Assembly: GCA_039989855.1 (NCBI GenBank)
Contig: JBDXGZ010000022.1
Location: 1-54,598, forward strand
Origin: CALFVT01 sp039989855
GTDB taxonomy: Bacteria; Pseudomonadota; Alphaproteobacteria; Caulobacterales; Maricaulaceae
DNA: 54,598 nucleotides
Reading direction: 5' to 3'
The notes below the pieces were generated by a model that saw nothing but the letters and a program-made list of their open reading frames with translations, made no database searches and had not been told where the DNA came from. Every line of letters starts with the position of its first letter. Position 1 is the first letter of the stretch. Made by a program: the position numbers and the translations under genes. Shown piece after piece: positions 23,745 to 32,422 of the stretch.

Positions 23745-26180
23745 TTAAAGTTCAAGCTCGGGCCGCCCTGATGAAACAGGTGCGACGGCTGGTAGATAAC
23801 AAGTTACGTGCGTCCCTTCATCTTCTTCTGACGCAAGATCAACCCAGCCCCCGTGGACTTCGACAAATCTTTGCACTAAAGCTAAACCAAGCCCCGCTCC
23901 ACCGCGTGTTGATTGGAAGGTTTCAAACACCTTGGGTTGCCGCTCAGACGGAATACCAACGCCGTCATCTTTAACCCATATTTCAACGCCGCCATTCTCG
24001 CCCGCCCGCGCGCCAAGCTCAACATGCCCGCCAGGCTTAGTAAAACGAAGAGCATTATTAAGAAGATTATAAACGATTTGTTTCATACGTTTCTCATCGG
24101 CTCTTATAACACCGACGTCTTCTGGGCAGGTCAAACGAAGTGATTTTTTAGTGTCTTCAGCTTTTGTCGCGACATAATCGAGTGAATTAAGTAGCAGATC
24201 GTAAACATCTACATCGCCAAGTTCCAAGTCCAGCACATTGGCTTCTATGGCAGAGATATCAAGGATATCATTAATAATTTTAGCGAGGTCTTCCGACGCA
24301 GATTGCACCGCAAATACATATTCGCTCTGCTTATCTGACAATTCACCTGCCCCACCATTTTGCAAGAAATCTGCATATCCTGAAATCGTCGTCAGCGGTG
24401 TCCGAAGTTGATAGCTAACATGACCAACAAAGTCGGATTTAATGGCGTCAGCGGCTTCAAGGGCCTCCGCCCGCTCTATAAGTGCCGCTTCAGTTTTGCG
24501 CTCTTGGGTCACATCATCCCACGCCATAAGAGTCGCACCGTCAGGCAGAGGTTTTGACAACCACGAGATTGTCTTATCGTCCGAGCGTCGAATTTCCCCT
24601 TGAACCTGCTGACGTATTTGCGGGTCAGGGTCTGTCGCACGGCCCTTCAAATTCTGCCAAAACATCTTATCGTGATAAAGAGGTAAAACCTCCGAAACAA
24701 TATCATCAAAGCGAGGTTCGTTTTTCAAAATCTCAGGTGATAGGCCCCACAGACTCGCAAAAGCTTTATTAAATATTTTGAGACGTCCATCCGTAGCAAA
24801 AACGGCAATACCCTCACTTAACTTATCCAAAGTCGCAGCTTGAACATTGATCAATGTATTATACTGGCTTTGAAGCTGCATTTTGTCTGTAATATCACTA
24901 AAGAGGAGACTAATTGACCCGCTCGCATCGCGCATACGCATCAAGCGTAAAATTTTACCATTTGGCAATTCCCACAATTCGGGAACCATCTCTTTTGGCC
25001 AATTTGTGTAGAGCGATAATTCCTTTGTTTTCCAAGCGGCGTAATCACTTTGTTCGGGAAGCTTTCTTAAACTCCGCAACCGATCCAACCACTGAGAATG
25101 TGTTAAATCCGGGTTGAAAGAATTTTTGGGTAAATCAAAAATATCTTCAACAGAGCGATTGCGAAATGTCATTTTTTGCGCGGAGGAGAAAATAATGATG
25201 GCTTCTTCCATATTATTTAATAGCTGGTCATGAGCACGGACATGATGGGCTAAAATTTCTTTATAGCTCTCAGCTTCAGAGGCATCGATAGCAAAACCCG
25301 TGGCACCACCGGGGATGGAAAGCGTAATAATTTGAGTGGACCGTCGTCGACCATTAATCACAATAGTCTCTATATTATCCCCACGCTCCCCAGTCTCCAA
25401 TGTCGCATTTAGTTGGGCTTCGCATATCTCATCAAGATAAATTTGCTCATTAATAACAGTTTGCATCCGCTCACGCCCCACTGCATTCATATAAGCTGGG
25501 TTTGCCCATTGAATCCGCCCTCGGCTATCGCACCGCCAAACTGGAAACGGCGCTCGGTTAACCATCTCGACAAAAGCGACAAGATCATTCTCTTCTTTAA
25601 TATCTACAATATCCAACCGGCGGATTGCATTGGCTTCATCTGGTCCTCGAACAGACTGGTCATTAATCCATAAAACCGATTGCCCATGCGCGACACGTCC
25701 TTCAACATCTATGGCATATCCCTGAGAGGTTTCGAGTCTCGCGGAAAAGCTCTTACCATCTGACAACAACTCCAAAACTGAAGAAGAAAAATCCGTTTCA
25801 TCTTTTACTGAAACAAAATTAGCATTGAGCTGACTTAAGCCATTTAAAATAGAATCTGTTAAGTTTTCGCCATTGCCAATATTTAAAGCGGATTGCAAAG
25901 CCGCCAAAGTCGCCGGAGACCCGACCATTCGCGGACGTGTCCATGCGCCGCCTTCAATTTTACGACCTTGCTCCCAGACCATAACCACCCCTGGAAAAGC
26001 GGAAATGACAGCCTCTAGGCTATTAACCTTAAACTTACTATCGCGGTATTGTTTTCGAATATGGTCTAGGGTCGAATTTCCAAAGACCCACGACTTGATA
26101 AGAAGCAATAGACAAACTGATGCTAACAAAAATGACACTATCACTGTCATTGTGGGCGTTATCATGGCTATTTGCAGCAT
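23745..26180 (-). CDS. divL: DivL-type cell-cycle kinase with tyrosine in the H-box
   Basis: In Caulobacter, DivL is a polar PAS-domain kinase homologue that controls CckA and so CtrA, with input from DivK. The 811-residue protein has an N-terminal membrane segment (about 8-32), several PAS-like domains (about 205-300, 315-435, 445-560), a DHp domain and a HATPase domain with VYNLLNNALRFT, DDGVGIP and a GGAGLGLALV loop. At the phospho-acceptor place the sequence is HVSYQLRTPL: Tyr590 (codon 24411-24413) replaces the usual His, the defining DivL feature. The ATPase motifs look intact. It is a single gene between gatC and glmM. Confidence 0.92.
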   Translation of the reverse strand: MLQIAMITPTMTVIVSFLLASVCLLLLIKSWVFGNSTLDHIRKQYRDSKFKVNSLEAVISAFPGVVMVWEQGRKIEGGAWTRPRMVGSPATLAALQSALNIGNGENLTDSILNGLSQLNANFVSVKDETDFSSSVLELLSDGKSFSARLETSQGYAIDVEGRVAHGQSVLWINDQSVRGPDEANAIRRLDIVDIKEENDLVAFVEMVNRAPFPVWRCDSRGRIQWANPAYMNAVGRERMQTVINEQIYLDEICEAQLNATLETGERGDNIETIVINGRRRSTQIITLSIPGGATGFAIDASEAESYKEILAHHVRAHDQLLNNMEEAIIIFSSAQKMTFRNRSVEDIFDLPKNSFNPDLTHSQWLDRLRSLRKLPEQSDYAAWKTKELSLYTNWPKEMVPELWELPNGKILRLMRMRDASGSISLLFSDITDKMQLQSQYNTLINVQAATLDKLSEGIAVFATDGRLKIFNKAFASLWGLSPEILKNEPRFDDIVSEVLPLYHDKMFWQNLKGRATDPDPQIRQQVQGEIRRSDDKTISWLSKPLPDGATLMAWDDVTQERKTEAALIERAEALEAADAIKSDFVGHVSYQLRTPLTTISGYADFLQNGGAGELSDKQSEYVFAVQSASEDLAKIINDILDISAIEANVLDLELGDVDVYDLLLNSLDYVATKAEDTKKSLRLTCPEDVGVIRADEKRMKQIVYNLLNNALRFTKPGGHVELGARAGENGGVEIWVKDDGVGIPSERQPKVFETFQSTRGGAGLGLALVQRFVEVHGGWVDLASEEDEGTHVTCYLPAVAPVSSGRPELEL

Positions 26181-26311
26181 TCTTACAATCTATCCCCTCG
26201 CTTACCACCATTGCGAATCAGTTTGGTTCTTATGAATAACTGATTCGCCTATATATAAGTGATAAGCAAGCCTCTTTAGGGAGTTAGCCCTCCCATAAAA
26301 ATACGATTATA

Positions 26312-27667
26312 TTAAGCTGCGACGGAGCGTATGGCATTGACGACTGAGTCTGTCACCTTGTCAACTTGTGCGAAATCATCACCTTCTGCCATAACACGGA
26401 TAAGAGGCTCCGTACCAGATGGGCGCACTAAAACACGGCCTGAGTTCCCTAAATCAGATTTCGCATCATCGATCGCCACTTGAACATCTTTATGCTCTAG
26501 GGGCGACAAACCGTCATAACGCACATTTTTCAACACTTGCGGGACGGGATCAAAAACCGTCAGAACTTCGCTAGCGGGTCGGCCAGAACGGATGATTTCT
26601 GCAAGTACCTGAAGCGCCGCAATTGTGCCGTCGCCTGTTGGAGAATAGTCCGTCATTAAGATATGACCTGATTGTTCACCGCCGACATTATAACCATCCG
26701 CCCGCATACGCGCTGACACATAACGGTCACCCACATCGGTTCGAATAAGGTCTAGCTTATGATCGTGCAAATAACGCTCTAGGCCAAGGTTAGACATAAC
26801 CGTTGTGACGATACCTGGTTTCTGTAATCGTCCCGTTTCGGCCCAGCCTGTTCCAATAAGCGCTAAGAGTTGATCCCCGTCAATAATCATGCCTTGCTCA
26901 TCGCACATAATGAGTCGGTCCGCGTCACCGTCGAGCGCAACGCCAAGGTCCGCACCATGCTTCAACACAGTCGCAGCAAGAGCTTGAGGCCGTGTTGATC
27001 CGCAATCACGGTTTATATTCGTGCCATTTGGTGACGTTCCAACCGTAATAACTTCATCAGCACCAAGTTCCCAAAAGGTAGCCGGCGCTGTTTTATAAGC
27101 CGCACCGTTCGCACAATCGACAACGATTTTCAAACCGCTCAACCGCATATGTTTCGGGAAGGTTGATTTGACGATTTCAATATACCGAGCTTGCACATCA
27201 TCTAATCGACGCACGCGTCCTAAAAATTCAGAGTCCGCCAAGCCCTCTTTCCACTTACTATCCATATTCGCTTCGATCGCCATCTCTGCGGCGTCATGTA
27301 ATTTTTGACCACTCGGGCCGAAAAATTTAATTCCATTATCATAATAGGGATTATGCGAGGCTGTAATCATCACACCAAGGTCAGCCCGTAATGTTCGAGT
27401 CATAAGCGAAACACCAGGTGTCGGTAGAGGGCCGAATAATTTCACATCCATTCCCACAGAGGTGAAGCCTGCGACGAGAGCTGGCTCAATCATATAACCA
27501 GATAATCGTGTGTCCTTACCGATAACGACAGACGGGCGCCCTGCGCCACTATTTAAGAAATATTTACCCGCAGCCATACCAAGGCGCATTACCATATCAG
27601 GCGTCATTTTGCCGGCATTCGCACGACCACGAACCCCGTCAGTTCCAAATACTTTTTTCTTGGCCAC
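26312..27667 (-). CDS. glmM: Phosphoglucosamine mutase
   Basis: GlmM interconverts glucosamine-6-phosphate and glucosamine-1-phosphate on the way to UDP-GlcNAc. The 451-residue protein begins KVFGTDGVRGRAN, has the phosphoserine loop ITASHNPYYDNG (Ser104), the metal loop DGDADR and the sugar-binding GGEQSGH, and closes with the phosphate-binding RPSGTEPLIRV. UDP-GlcNAc also feeds amino-sugar polymers such as the one presumed for the polysaccharide cluster. Confidence 0.97.
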   Translation of the reverse strand: MAKKKVFGTDGVRGRANAGKMTPDMVMRLGMAAGKYFLNSGAGRPSVVIGKDTRLSGYMIEPALVAGFTSVGMDVKLFGPLPTPGVSLMTRTLRADLGVMITASHNPYYDNGIKFFGPSGQKLHDAAEMAIEANMDSKWKEGLADSEFLGRVRRLDDVQARYIEIVKSTFPKHMRLSGLKIVVDCANGAAYKTAPATFWELGADEVITVGTSPNGTNINRDCGSTRPQALAATVLKHGADLGVALDGDADRLIMCDEQGMIIDGDQLLALIGTGWAETGRLQKPGIVTTVMSNLGLERYLHDHKLDLIRTDVGDRYVSARMRADGYNVGGEQSGHILMTDYSPTGDGTIAALQVLAEIIRSGRPASEVLTVFDPVPQVLKNVRYDGLSPLEHKDVQVAIDDAKSDLGNSGRVLVRPSGTEPLIRVMAEGDDFAQVDKVTDSVVNAIRSVAA

Positions 27668-27865
27668 TTTTGTTTTCCCTACGATAACAAATAAATATAA
27701 TTTAATCAGATTGCATATAGCTTAAAAAAATAACGTAACGATTAACATCCTTACATATATCCATAACAACACAGATACATACATATAATTACAGCTATGC
27801 ACGGCCAAAATACAGCCAACATTCTAACATCTAAGCCTCTATGGGCCATCATTTGGTTTGATGCA

Positions 27866-28300
27866 TTACGCCAAAGACACGACACCTAACCTGTAGCGAA
27901 TAAGAACTCGGCAATTTTGCAGACTATTCTGACGCGGCGGCGCAAACGTCCATGTCTTTAAGGTTCGTAGCGTATGATTTTCAAACACATTGCTAGGGAT
28001 AGACTTCTCTGCAATCACATTATCAACCGTTCCATCAGGCCCAACATCTAGTTTTACAATAACCCATCCTTGATTGCCACGCCGTAGGGCTTTTTTAGGG
28101 TATTCAGGTAAAGGAATATGTCGAGCTGCGAGTTCTTCTCCGCCAATGCAATCATCAGGACTAGCATGCCCTTTCACCCAAGGGTCTGGGGGATATTGAC
28201 TTCGTGCTTGAAACTGAGGGTCAGAGCTTGCACATGAGGTTAAAACGAAAGCCGTAAGCATCAGACAAGTCGACGTGATTGTTTTTTGCGTTAAGCTCAC
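27866..28300 (-). CDS. Lipoprotein with a TonB C-terminal-like domain
   Basis: This 144-residue protein has a signal peptide ending in the lipobox LTSC (Cys23), a short linker with two cysteines, and a TonB_C-like domain from about residue 60: PEYPKKALRRGNQGWVIVKL, then VGPDGTVDNV and TFAPPR. TonB proteins are normally anchored by a membrane helix, so the lipid anchor suggests a role other than classical energy transduction. It overlaps the 3' end of the HPr gene by 4 bases and may be the last gene of the chvI-chvG-EIIA-HPr transcription unit. Confidence 0.75.
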   Translation of the reverse strand: MSLTQKTITSTCLMLTAFVLTSCASSDPQFQARSQYPPDPWVKGHASPDDCIGGEELAARHIPLPEYPKKALRRGNQGWVIVKLDVGPDGTVDNVIAEKSIPSNVFENHTLRTLKTWTFAPPRQNSLQNCRVLIRYRLGVVSLA

Positions 28301-28635
28301 TTCAACTCCCCAAAATTAGTCTTAAGTAAAGTTTCTAAAACCGCGAGTGCCGCTTCCGCATCTGCCACGGGCCCCGTAGCTGTTATAGTAATGTCCTCAC
28401 CAACGCAGGAGCCGAGCATAAGAAGTTCCATGACAGAATCGGCGACCACTGTTTCCGCACCAACCGTATTATGCGAGGTCACCTCAATATGCGATAAGAA
28501 AGCCCCAGCACATGTTACAAATTTCGCGGACGCTCGCGCATGTAAACCACGAATATTCGTTAAGGTCATGCGTTGGCTCAGCGTAACTGTGTTATCAGCT
28601 TCAGCCTCACCATCGACAGAAACATGCTCCACCAT
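28297..28635 (-). CDS. ptsH: HPr phosphocarrier (nitrogen-type PTS)
   Basis: HPr carries phosphate from Enzyme I to EIIA. The active-site His32 is in IRGLHARASAKF, and the regulatory serine (Ser67, equivalent to Ser46) is in VVADSVMELLML. There is a 22-residue N-terminal extension relative to short HPr proteins if the ATG at 28635 is used; an internal ATG at 28569 gives a standard-length protein. It sits 2 bases after the EIIA gene. The serine is kept although no HPr kinase gene is found at this locus. Confidence 0.93.
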   Translation of the reverse strand: MVEHVSVDGEAEADNTVTLSQRMTLTNIRGLHARASAKFVTCAGAFLSHIEVTSHNTVGAETVVADSVMELLMLGSCVGEDITITATGPVADAEAALAVLETLLKTNFGELK

Positions 28636-28637
28636 AT

Positions 28638-29042
28638 TTAAATATCGCCAGCTAAAATTTCCGAGGCAATAGCAATATAGCGCCGCCCAGCGTCCTTCGC
28701 CGTCTTAGCCGCATCAATCAAGACTGCACTTTGTCTTGCTTCAGCAAGCTTAATCAGCATCGGTAAATTAACACCAGCGACAACTTCTACCTTATCACGG
28801 CTCAACATTGAGATCGCGAGGTTAGACGGGGTTCCTCCAAACATATCCGTTAGAAGGATAACGCCTTCATCACAGGAAACTCGTTTGATCGCCGCACGAA
28901 TATCATCCCGCCGCCGTTCCATATCATCATCGGGTCCAATACAAATTGTTTCCATGAGTTCTTGTGGACCGACAACGTGTTCGGTAGCATTTCTTAATTC
29001 CTGAGCTAACTTGCCATGGGTGACAATAACTAATCCAATCAA
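28638..29042 (-). CDS. PTS EIIA component, mannose family
   Basis: This regulatory EIIA takes phosphate from HPr. The 134-residue protein begins IGLVIVTHGKLAQEL with the phospho-accepting His9 and contains GVILLTDMFGGTPSNLA, the conserved mannose-family signature. It starts at TTG with GAGG five bases upstream. No sugar-transporting EIIB or EIIC partner is near, as usual for regulatory PTS branches in alphaproteobacteria. Confidence 0.93.
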   Translation of the reverse strand: MIGLVIVTHGKLAQELRNATEHVVGPQELMETICIGPDDDMERRRDDIRAAIKRVSCDEGVILLTDMFGGTPSNLAISMLSRDKVEVVAGVNLPMLIKLAEARQSAVLIDAAKTAKDAGRRYIAIASEILAGDI

Positions 29043-29162
29043 GGGAACCTCATTTCTCTAACGCCTGGTTGGACAGTTAAACAAGAATTACACGGATTGA
29101 AAAGACAATTATTTCGCTTTAGTCAGCTTATTTTCTTCATGCGGCTAATTTTCAGCTTTTGT

Positions 29163-30830
29163 TCATCGGTGGGAGCGCCCTGACAACGGGCCCTCGACTG
29201 TTTGCAGCGGCAATTCAACAATAAAACGTGCTCCGCCGCGCTCTCGATTCTCAGCCCATATCGTCCCATTATGTGCGCCCACGATTTGTCGACATATAGC
29301 GAGACCCAGACCCGAGTGCGACCCAAAAACCGCCCCCTTTGGCCGTTCAGTATAAAAGCGCTCAAAGACAGTTTCTATACTCTCGGCGGGAATACCAGGG
29401 CCTTCATCTTCAACATATATTTGCACACGCTTATCATCAGTAACCAATTTTAAAAATATAGTCCCTTTTTGTGATGAAAAGGTCATCGCATTATCAATAA
29501 GGTTTCTTAGCACCTGCGCAAAAGAGGCCTCATAAGCGCGAATATATGCCGGTGCGTCCAATACAGATTTTTCAATCTTTATGTTTTTTTCTGCCATAAT
29601 AGGGGCATAAAGCTCACAAATCCCGGCTAGAACAATATTTAAATCTAACATCTGGGCTTCCTCTTTAGCGAGAGCCGCATCAACTCTCGAGGCTTGAGAA
29701 ATATCAGAAATAAGTCTATTCATGCGTTGAACGTCATTTTGAATAATATCAATAAGCTTTCCGCGTTGCTCATCAGTTTTGGCCACCCTTAATGTGTCGC
29801 TAGCCGACCGAATAGAAGTCAAAGGGTTCTTGATCTCATGTGCAACGTCAGCCGCAAAATGGGCGATATCATCAACGCGATCATAAAGGCCTCGAGTCAT
29901 TTCCCCCATGACAAGAGACAAATCTCCAATCTCATCTTTGCGGTCGGATAAATCAGGTATGGTGTTGCGCTTTTCGGACGAGCGTGTCACGCGCTCTGCG
30001 GCTTGAGCGAGTTGGCGAATAGGTTTAACGATAAAGAGGGTCAACACCATTGATGATAAAATCGCCGCGAGTATAGCCAAGCCAATAAAGGGTAAAAGCG
30101 CTTGACGCTCTTTGGAAATGACCTGAGCAACTTCATCTGTTTCAATCGTCAAACTTCCGAGTATTTTTTGGACTCGCCGAATAGGGATACTCACAGAGGC
30201 CATTAAAACATCATCATTATTGTAAGACGTCATTCGCGCCACTTGGCCTGACAAAGCCATGTTAACTTCACGATTAATATTGCGTCGATTATCATCACGA
30301 CGTGATTTCTGCCACGGGAGGTTCTCGATCCAATTATCAACGCGTTTTATAAAAGACAGCGATTGTTTCGGCAGCGCAGTTTTTGCTTCCGCTCCACCAA
30401 TAGGCGCCAATTCACTAATTTCGATTTTATCATCAAGCTCTGCACTATCAGCGACCACACGGGAATTCACGTCATGCACGCGAATACGCCACCCTTCTGG
30501 CAGCTCAATACGGCCAATTATCTCTTGTGTTTGCACAACATCTAATGCGGCGGTTGACGAATATCCTGTCGCTTCATCCCCTAAAATAGAGGTTACTAAC
30601 TCTGCTTGAGTTGTGAGGTTCTCCATCTTGGCATCAAGATAACTTCGCGCAAATTCATTCATTGCGAGTGACCCGGCAACTAAAATGAACAATCCAATTA
30701 AATTAGAGATAATAATCAGACGCGACAAACGCGAAAAGAAAATCGACCGCCGAGGCCCTCGGCGGCGGTCTTTCAATTTAAATCGTTGGTAAAGCTTATC
30801 AGCTTTCTTTATATTTATATCCGACGCCAT
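29163..30830 (-). CDS. chvG: Sensor histidine kinase ChvG (ExoS-type)
   Basis: ChvG is the envelope and acid-stress sensor kinase partnered with ChvI. The 555-residue protein has a first membrane helix (about 30-55), a periplasmic sensor domain (about 56-235), a second helix (about 240-262), HAMP, the H-box FAADVAHEIKNPLTSI and ATPase motifs NLIDNAMTFS, EDEGPGIP and GSHSGLGLAI. Its start overlaps the end of chvI by 32 bases. The next gene is EIIA(Man); the hprK gene usually present between them is missing. Confidence 0.93.
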   Translation of the reverse strand: MASDINIKKADKLYQRFKLKDRRRGPRRSIFFSRLSRLIIISNLIGLFILVAGSLAMNEFARSYLDAKMENLTTQAELVTSILGDEATGYSSTAALDVVQTQEIIGRIELPEGWRIRVHDVNSRVVADSAELDDKIEISELAPIGGAEAKTALPKQSLSFIKRVDNWIENLPWQKSRRDDNRRNINREVNMALSGQVARMTSYNNDDVLMASVSIPIRRVQKILGSLTIETDEVAQVISKERQALLPFIGLAILAAILSSMVLTLFIVKPIRQLAQAAERVTRSSEKRNTIPDLSDRKDEIGDLSLVMGEMTRGLYDRVDDIAHFAADVAHEIKNPLTSIRSASDTLRVAKTDEQRGKLIDIIQNDVQRMNRLISDISQASRVDAALAKEEAQMLDLNIVLAGICELYAPIMAEKNIKIEKSVLDAPAYIRAYEASFAQVLRNLIDNAMTFSSQKGTIFLKLVTDDKRVQIYVEDEGPGIPAESIETVFERFYTERPKGAVFGSHSGLGLAICRQIVGAHNGTIWAENRERGGARFIVELPLQTVEGPLSGRSHR

Positions 30831-31503
30831 ACAGGGTCTCTATCCCATCAAAACTTTTGTCCACACGGCGAAACTTCTTCCGCAACCGTTTAATGTGACT
30901 ATCTATTGTTCGATCATCAACATAAATTTGATCATCATAAGCCGCGTCCATAAGATTATCTCGAGATTTCACAAACCCCGGACGGCGTGCCAAGGCTTCA
31001 ATAATCAAAAATTCCGTTACCGTTAAACGCACAGCCATATTATCCCACGCACAGGCATGTCGATTAGCATCCAAAACTAGCTTGCCGCGGCGGATGACCT
31101 TATCATCCCCTTCATCTGGCGTTGGAATGTCGCTATCTGGAAATGAGGCACGGCGGAGCACGGCCTTAATACGCTCTCCAAGTAAACGTTGCGAGAACGG
31201 CTTTTTAATATAGTCATCCGCACCCATATTGAGGCCAATAGCTTCATCAATTTCATCGTCTTTAGACGTCAGAAAAATAACGGGTAAATTCGATGTCTGC
31301 CTAAGACGGCGGAGAAGCTCCAACCCGTCCATACGAGGCATTTTAACGTCAAAAACGGCTAAGTCTGGCGGCGAAGCCTTTAAAGCTTCGAGCGCACTAT
31401 GCCCCTCATGGAAGGTCTCGACGCTATAGCCTTCTTCTTCCAAAAACATCGAAACCGACGTCAATATATTTTCATCATCATCTACAAGATAAATCTTGGC
31501 CAT
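30799..31503 (-). CDS. chvI: Response regulator ChvI
   Basis: This OmpR-family transcription factor is activated by ChvG and in related bacteria controls exopolysaccharide, motility and envelope genes. The receiver domain has the acidic pocket DDDEN, Asp52 in AVFDVKMPRMDG and Lys in FLTSKDDE. The C-terminal winged helix contains RRPGFVKSRDNLMDAAY and DDRTIDSHIKRLRKKF, a strongly ChvI-like sequence. It heads the operon. Confidence 0.95.
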   Translation of the reverse strand: MAKIYLVDDDENILTSVSMFLEEEGYSVETFHEGHSALEALKASPPDLAVFDVKMPRMDGLELLRRLRQTSNLPVIFLTSKDDEIDEAIGLNMGADDYIKKPFSQRLLGERIKAVLRRASFPDSDIPTPDEGDDKVIRRGKLVLDANRHACAWDNMAVRLTVTEFLIIEALARRPGFVKSRDNLMDAAYDDQIYVDDRTIDSHIKRLRKKFRRVDKSFDGIETLYGVGYKYKES

Positions 31504-31542
31504 ATTCTATCCCTCATCAAACTCTATAGGGCAAACTCTCAC

Positions 31543-31553
31543 GGGTTAAACCC
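31543..31553. promoter_or_regulatory. Short palindrome upstream of chvI
   Basis: GGGTTAAACCC is a perfect 11-base palindrome about 40 bases upstream of the chvI start codon. It could be an operator or part of an autoregulatory site; an 11-base palindrome can also arise by chance. Confidence 0.2.
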
Positions 31554-31772
31554 TTTTGAAACTCCAGTTAGGCGTTGCAAGGATCGCCCTTACTGCCATG
31601 ATTCCCTCTCTAAAGCTTTAATATGGCAGTGATTTGGCCATTTTTGCCTTAATTTCGTCTCATATTGATACAGCTTCAAATAATCAGAGCAATCTCGGCT
31701 CAATATAACCAGAATTGCGGCTTGCAGCTTCACGAAAGCACGCTTACATAAGGATCAAATCGGAGCCTTCCT

Positions 31773-32075
31773 ATGAGCATTTTACAATCACTTATTGTCT
31801 TTTTCATTGTTCCAGCCCTCAATATTTTGATTCTGTTGATATTCGCACGCATCATCATGAGCTGGCTTGTCAGTTTCAATATTATGAATTTGCGCAATCC
31901 GTTGATGCAGCAAATATATTATGCAGTAGGCGCGATAACCGAGCCTATTATGGCCCCTGTTCGGCGTCTCGTTCCTGGCATTGGTGGGTTAGACCTCTCA
32001 CCCATTTTGCTCTTTTTTGGGATCCAATGGTTAGTTTGGTTGTTTGAGACAAAAATCTTTCTCCTTGTTGGCTAA
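31773..32075 (+). CDS. YggT-family membrane protein
   Basis: This 100-residue inner-membrane protein has two hydrophobic segments separated by the family motif: IFARIIMSWLVSF, then ITEPIMAPVRRLVPGIGGLDLSP and the second helix. YggT proteins are linked to envelope, osmotic and cell-division functions in various bacteria, but their biochemical role is unclear. It is followed by the cobalamin riboswitch region. Confidence 0.92.
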   Translation: MSILQSLIVFFIVPALNILILLIFARIIMSWLVSFNIMNLRNPLMQQIYYAVGAITEPIMAPVRRLVPGIGGLDLSPILLFFGIQWLVWLFETKIFLLVG

Positions 32076-32119
32076 TTTAAGCTCCACTTTTAATATTGAC
32101 CCTTCTTTGAAAACCACCT

Positions 32120-32300
32120 AATGGCGGCGGCGTTGGTTTGCGCATACGCGTAATGAAAACGGGAATAGGGTGTAAATCCCAAACGGCTCCCGCCGCTGTA
32201 ACCGATAAGGTGATTGGCATATGTCACTGAGTGAAAACTTGGGAAGACGTCAACTCACCGCTTGAATCGGAAGTCAGAAGACCTGCCAACAACGTCGCCA
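32120..32300 (+). promoter_or_regulatory. Cobalamin (AdoCbl) riboswitch
   Basis: The segment contains the riboswitch elements in order: a GGGAATAGGGTG-AAATCCC stem-loop (about 32161-32180), the ACGGCTCCCGCCGCTGTAACC core (32182-32203), a B12-box-like GTCACTGAGT (32223-32232), and GGGAAGACGT...GAATCGGAAGTCAGAAGACCTGCC (split by a stem, about 32240-32287). It precedes the TonB-dependent receptor gene by about 120 bases, so vitamin B12 should repress that receptor. Confidence 0.93.
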
Positions 32301-32338
32301 GCGCTGTGGGGCGGGATGTACCCAACGGCATGGAACAA

Positions 32339-32416
32339 ACGTCTGATACCCTATCAGATGTATCCCAATGACGACACTTCACATTAACTCGTGCGAAGAT
32401 TATCGCACGTTATGGA
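32339..32416 (+). promoter_or_regulatory. Candidate expression platform hairpins and ribosome-binding site of btuB
   Basis: Downstream of the aptamer are two hairpins: ACGTCTGATA-ccc-TATCAGATGT (32339-32361) and CGTGCGA-agatta-TCGCACG (32390-32409). The second ends just before the GGAG ribosome-binding site at 32413-32416. No U-run follows the first, so control at translation initiation is more likely than termination. This is inference from pairing alone. Confidence 0.5.
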
Positions 32417-32422
32417 GTCGTT

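Noticed and set aside
29123..29365. Possible remnant of hprK between chvG and the EIIA gene
   Set aside because: The frame mostly overlaps the chvG 3' end in another frame and shows none of the HprK Walker A or signature features.
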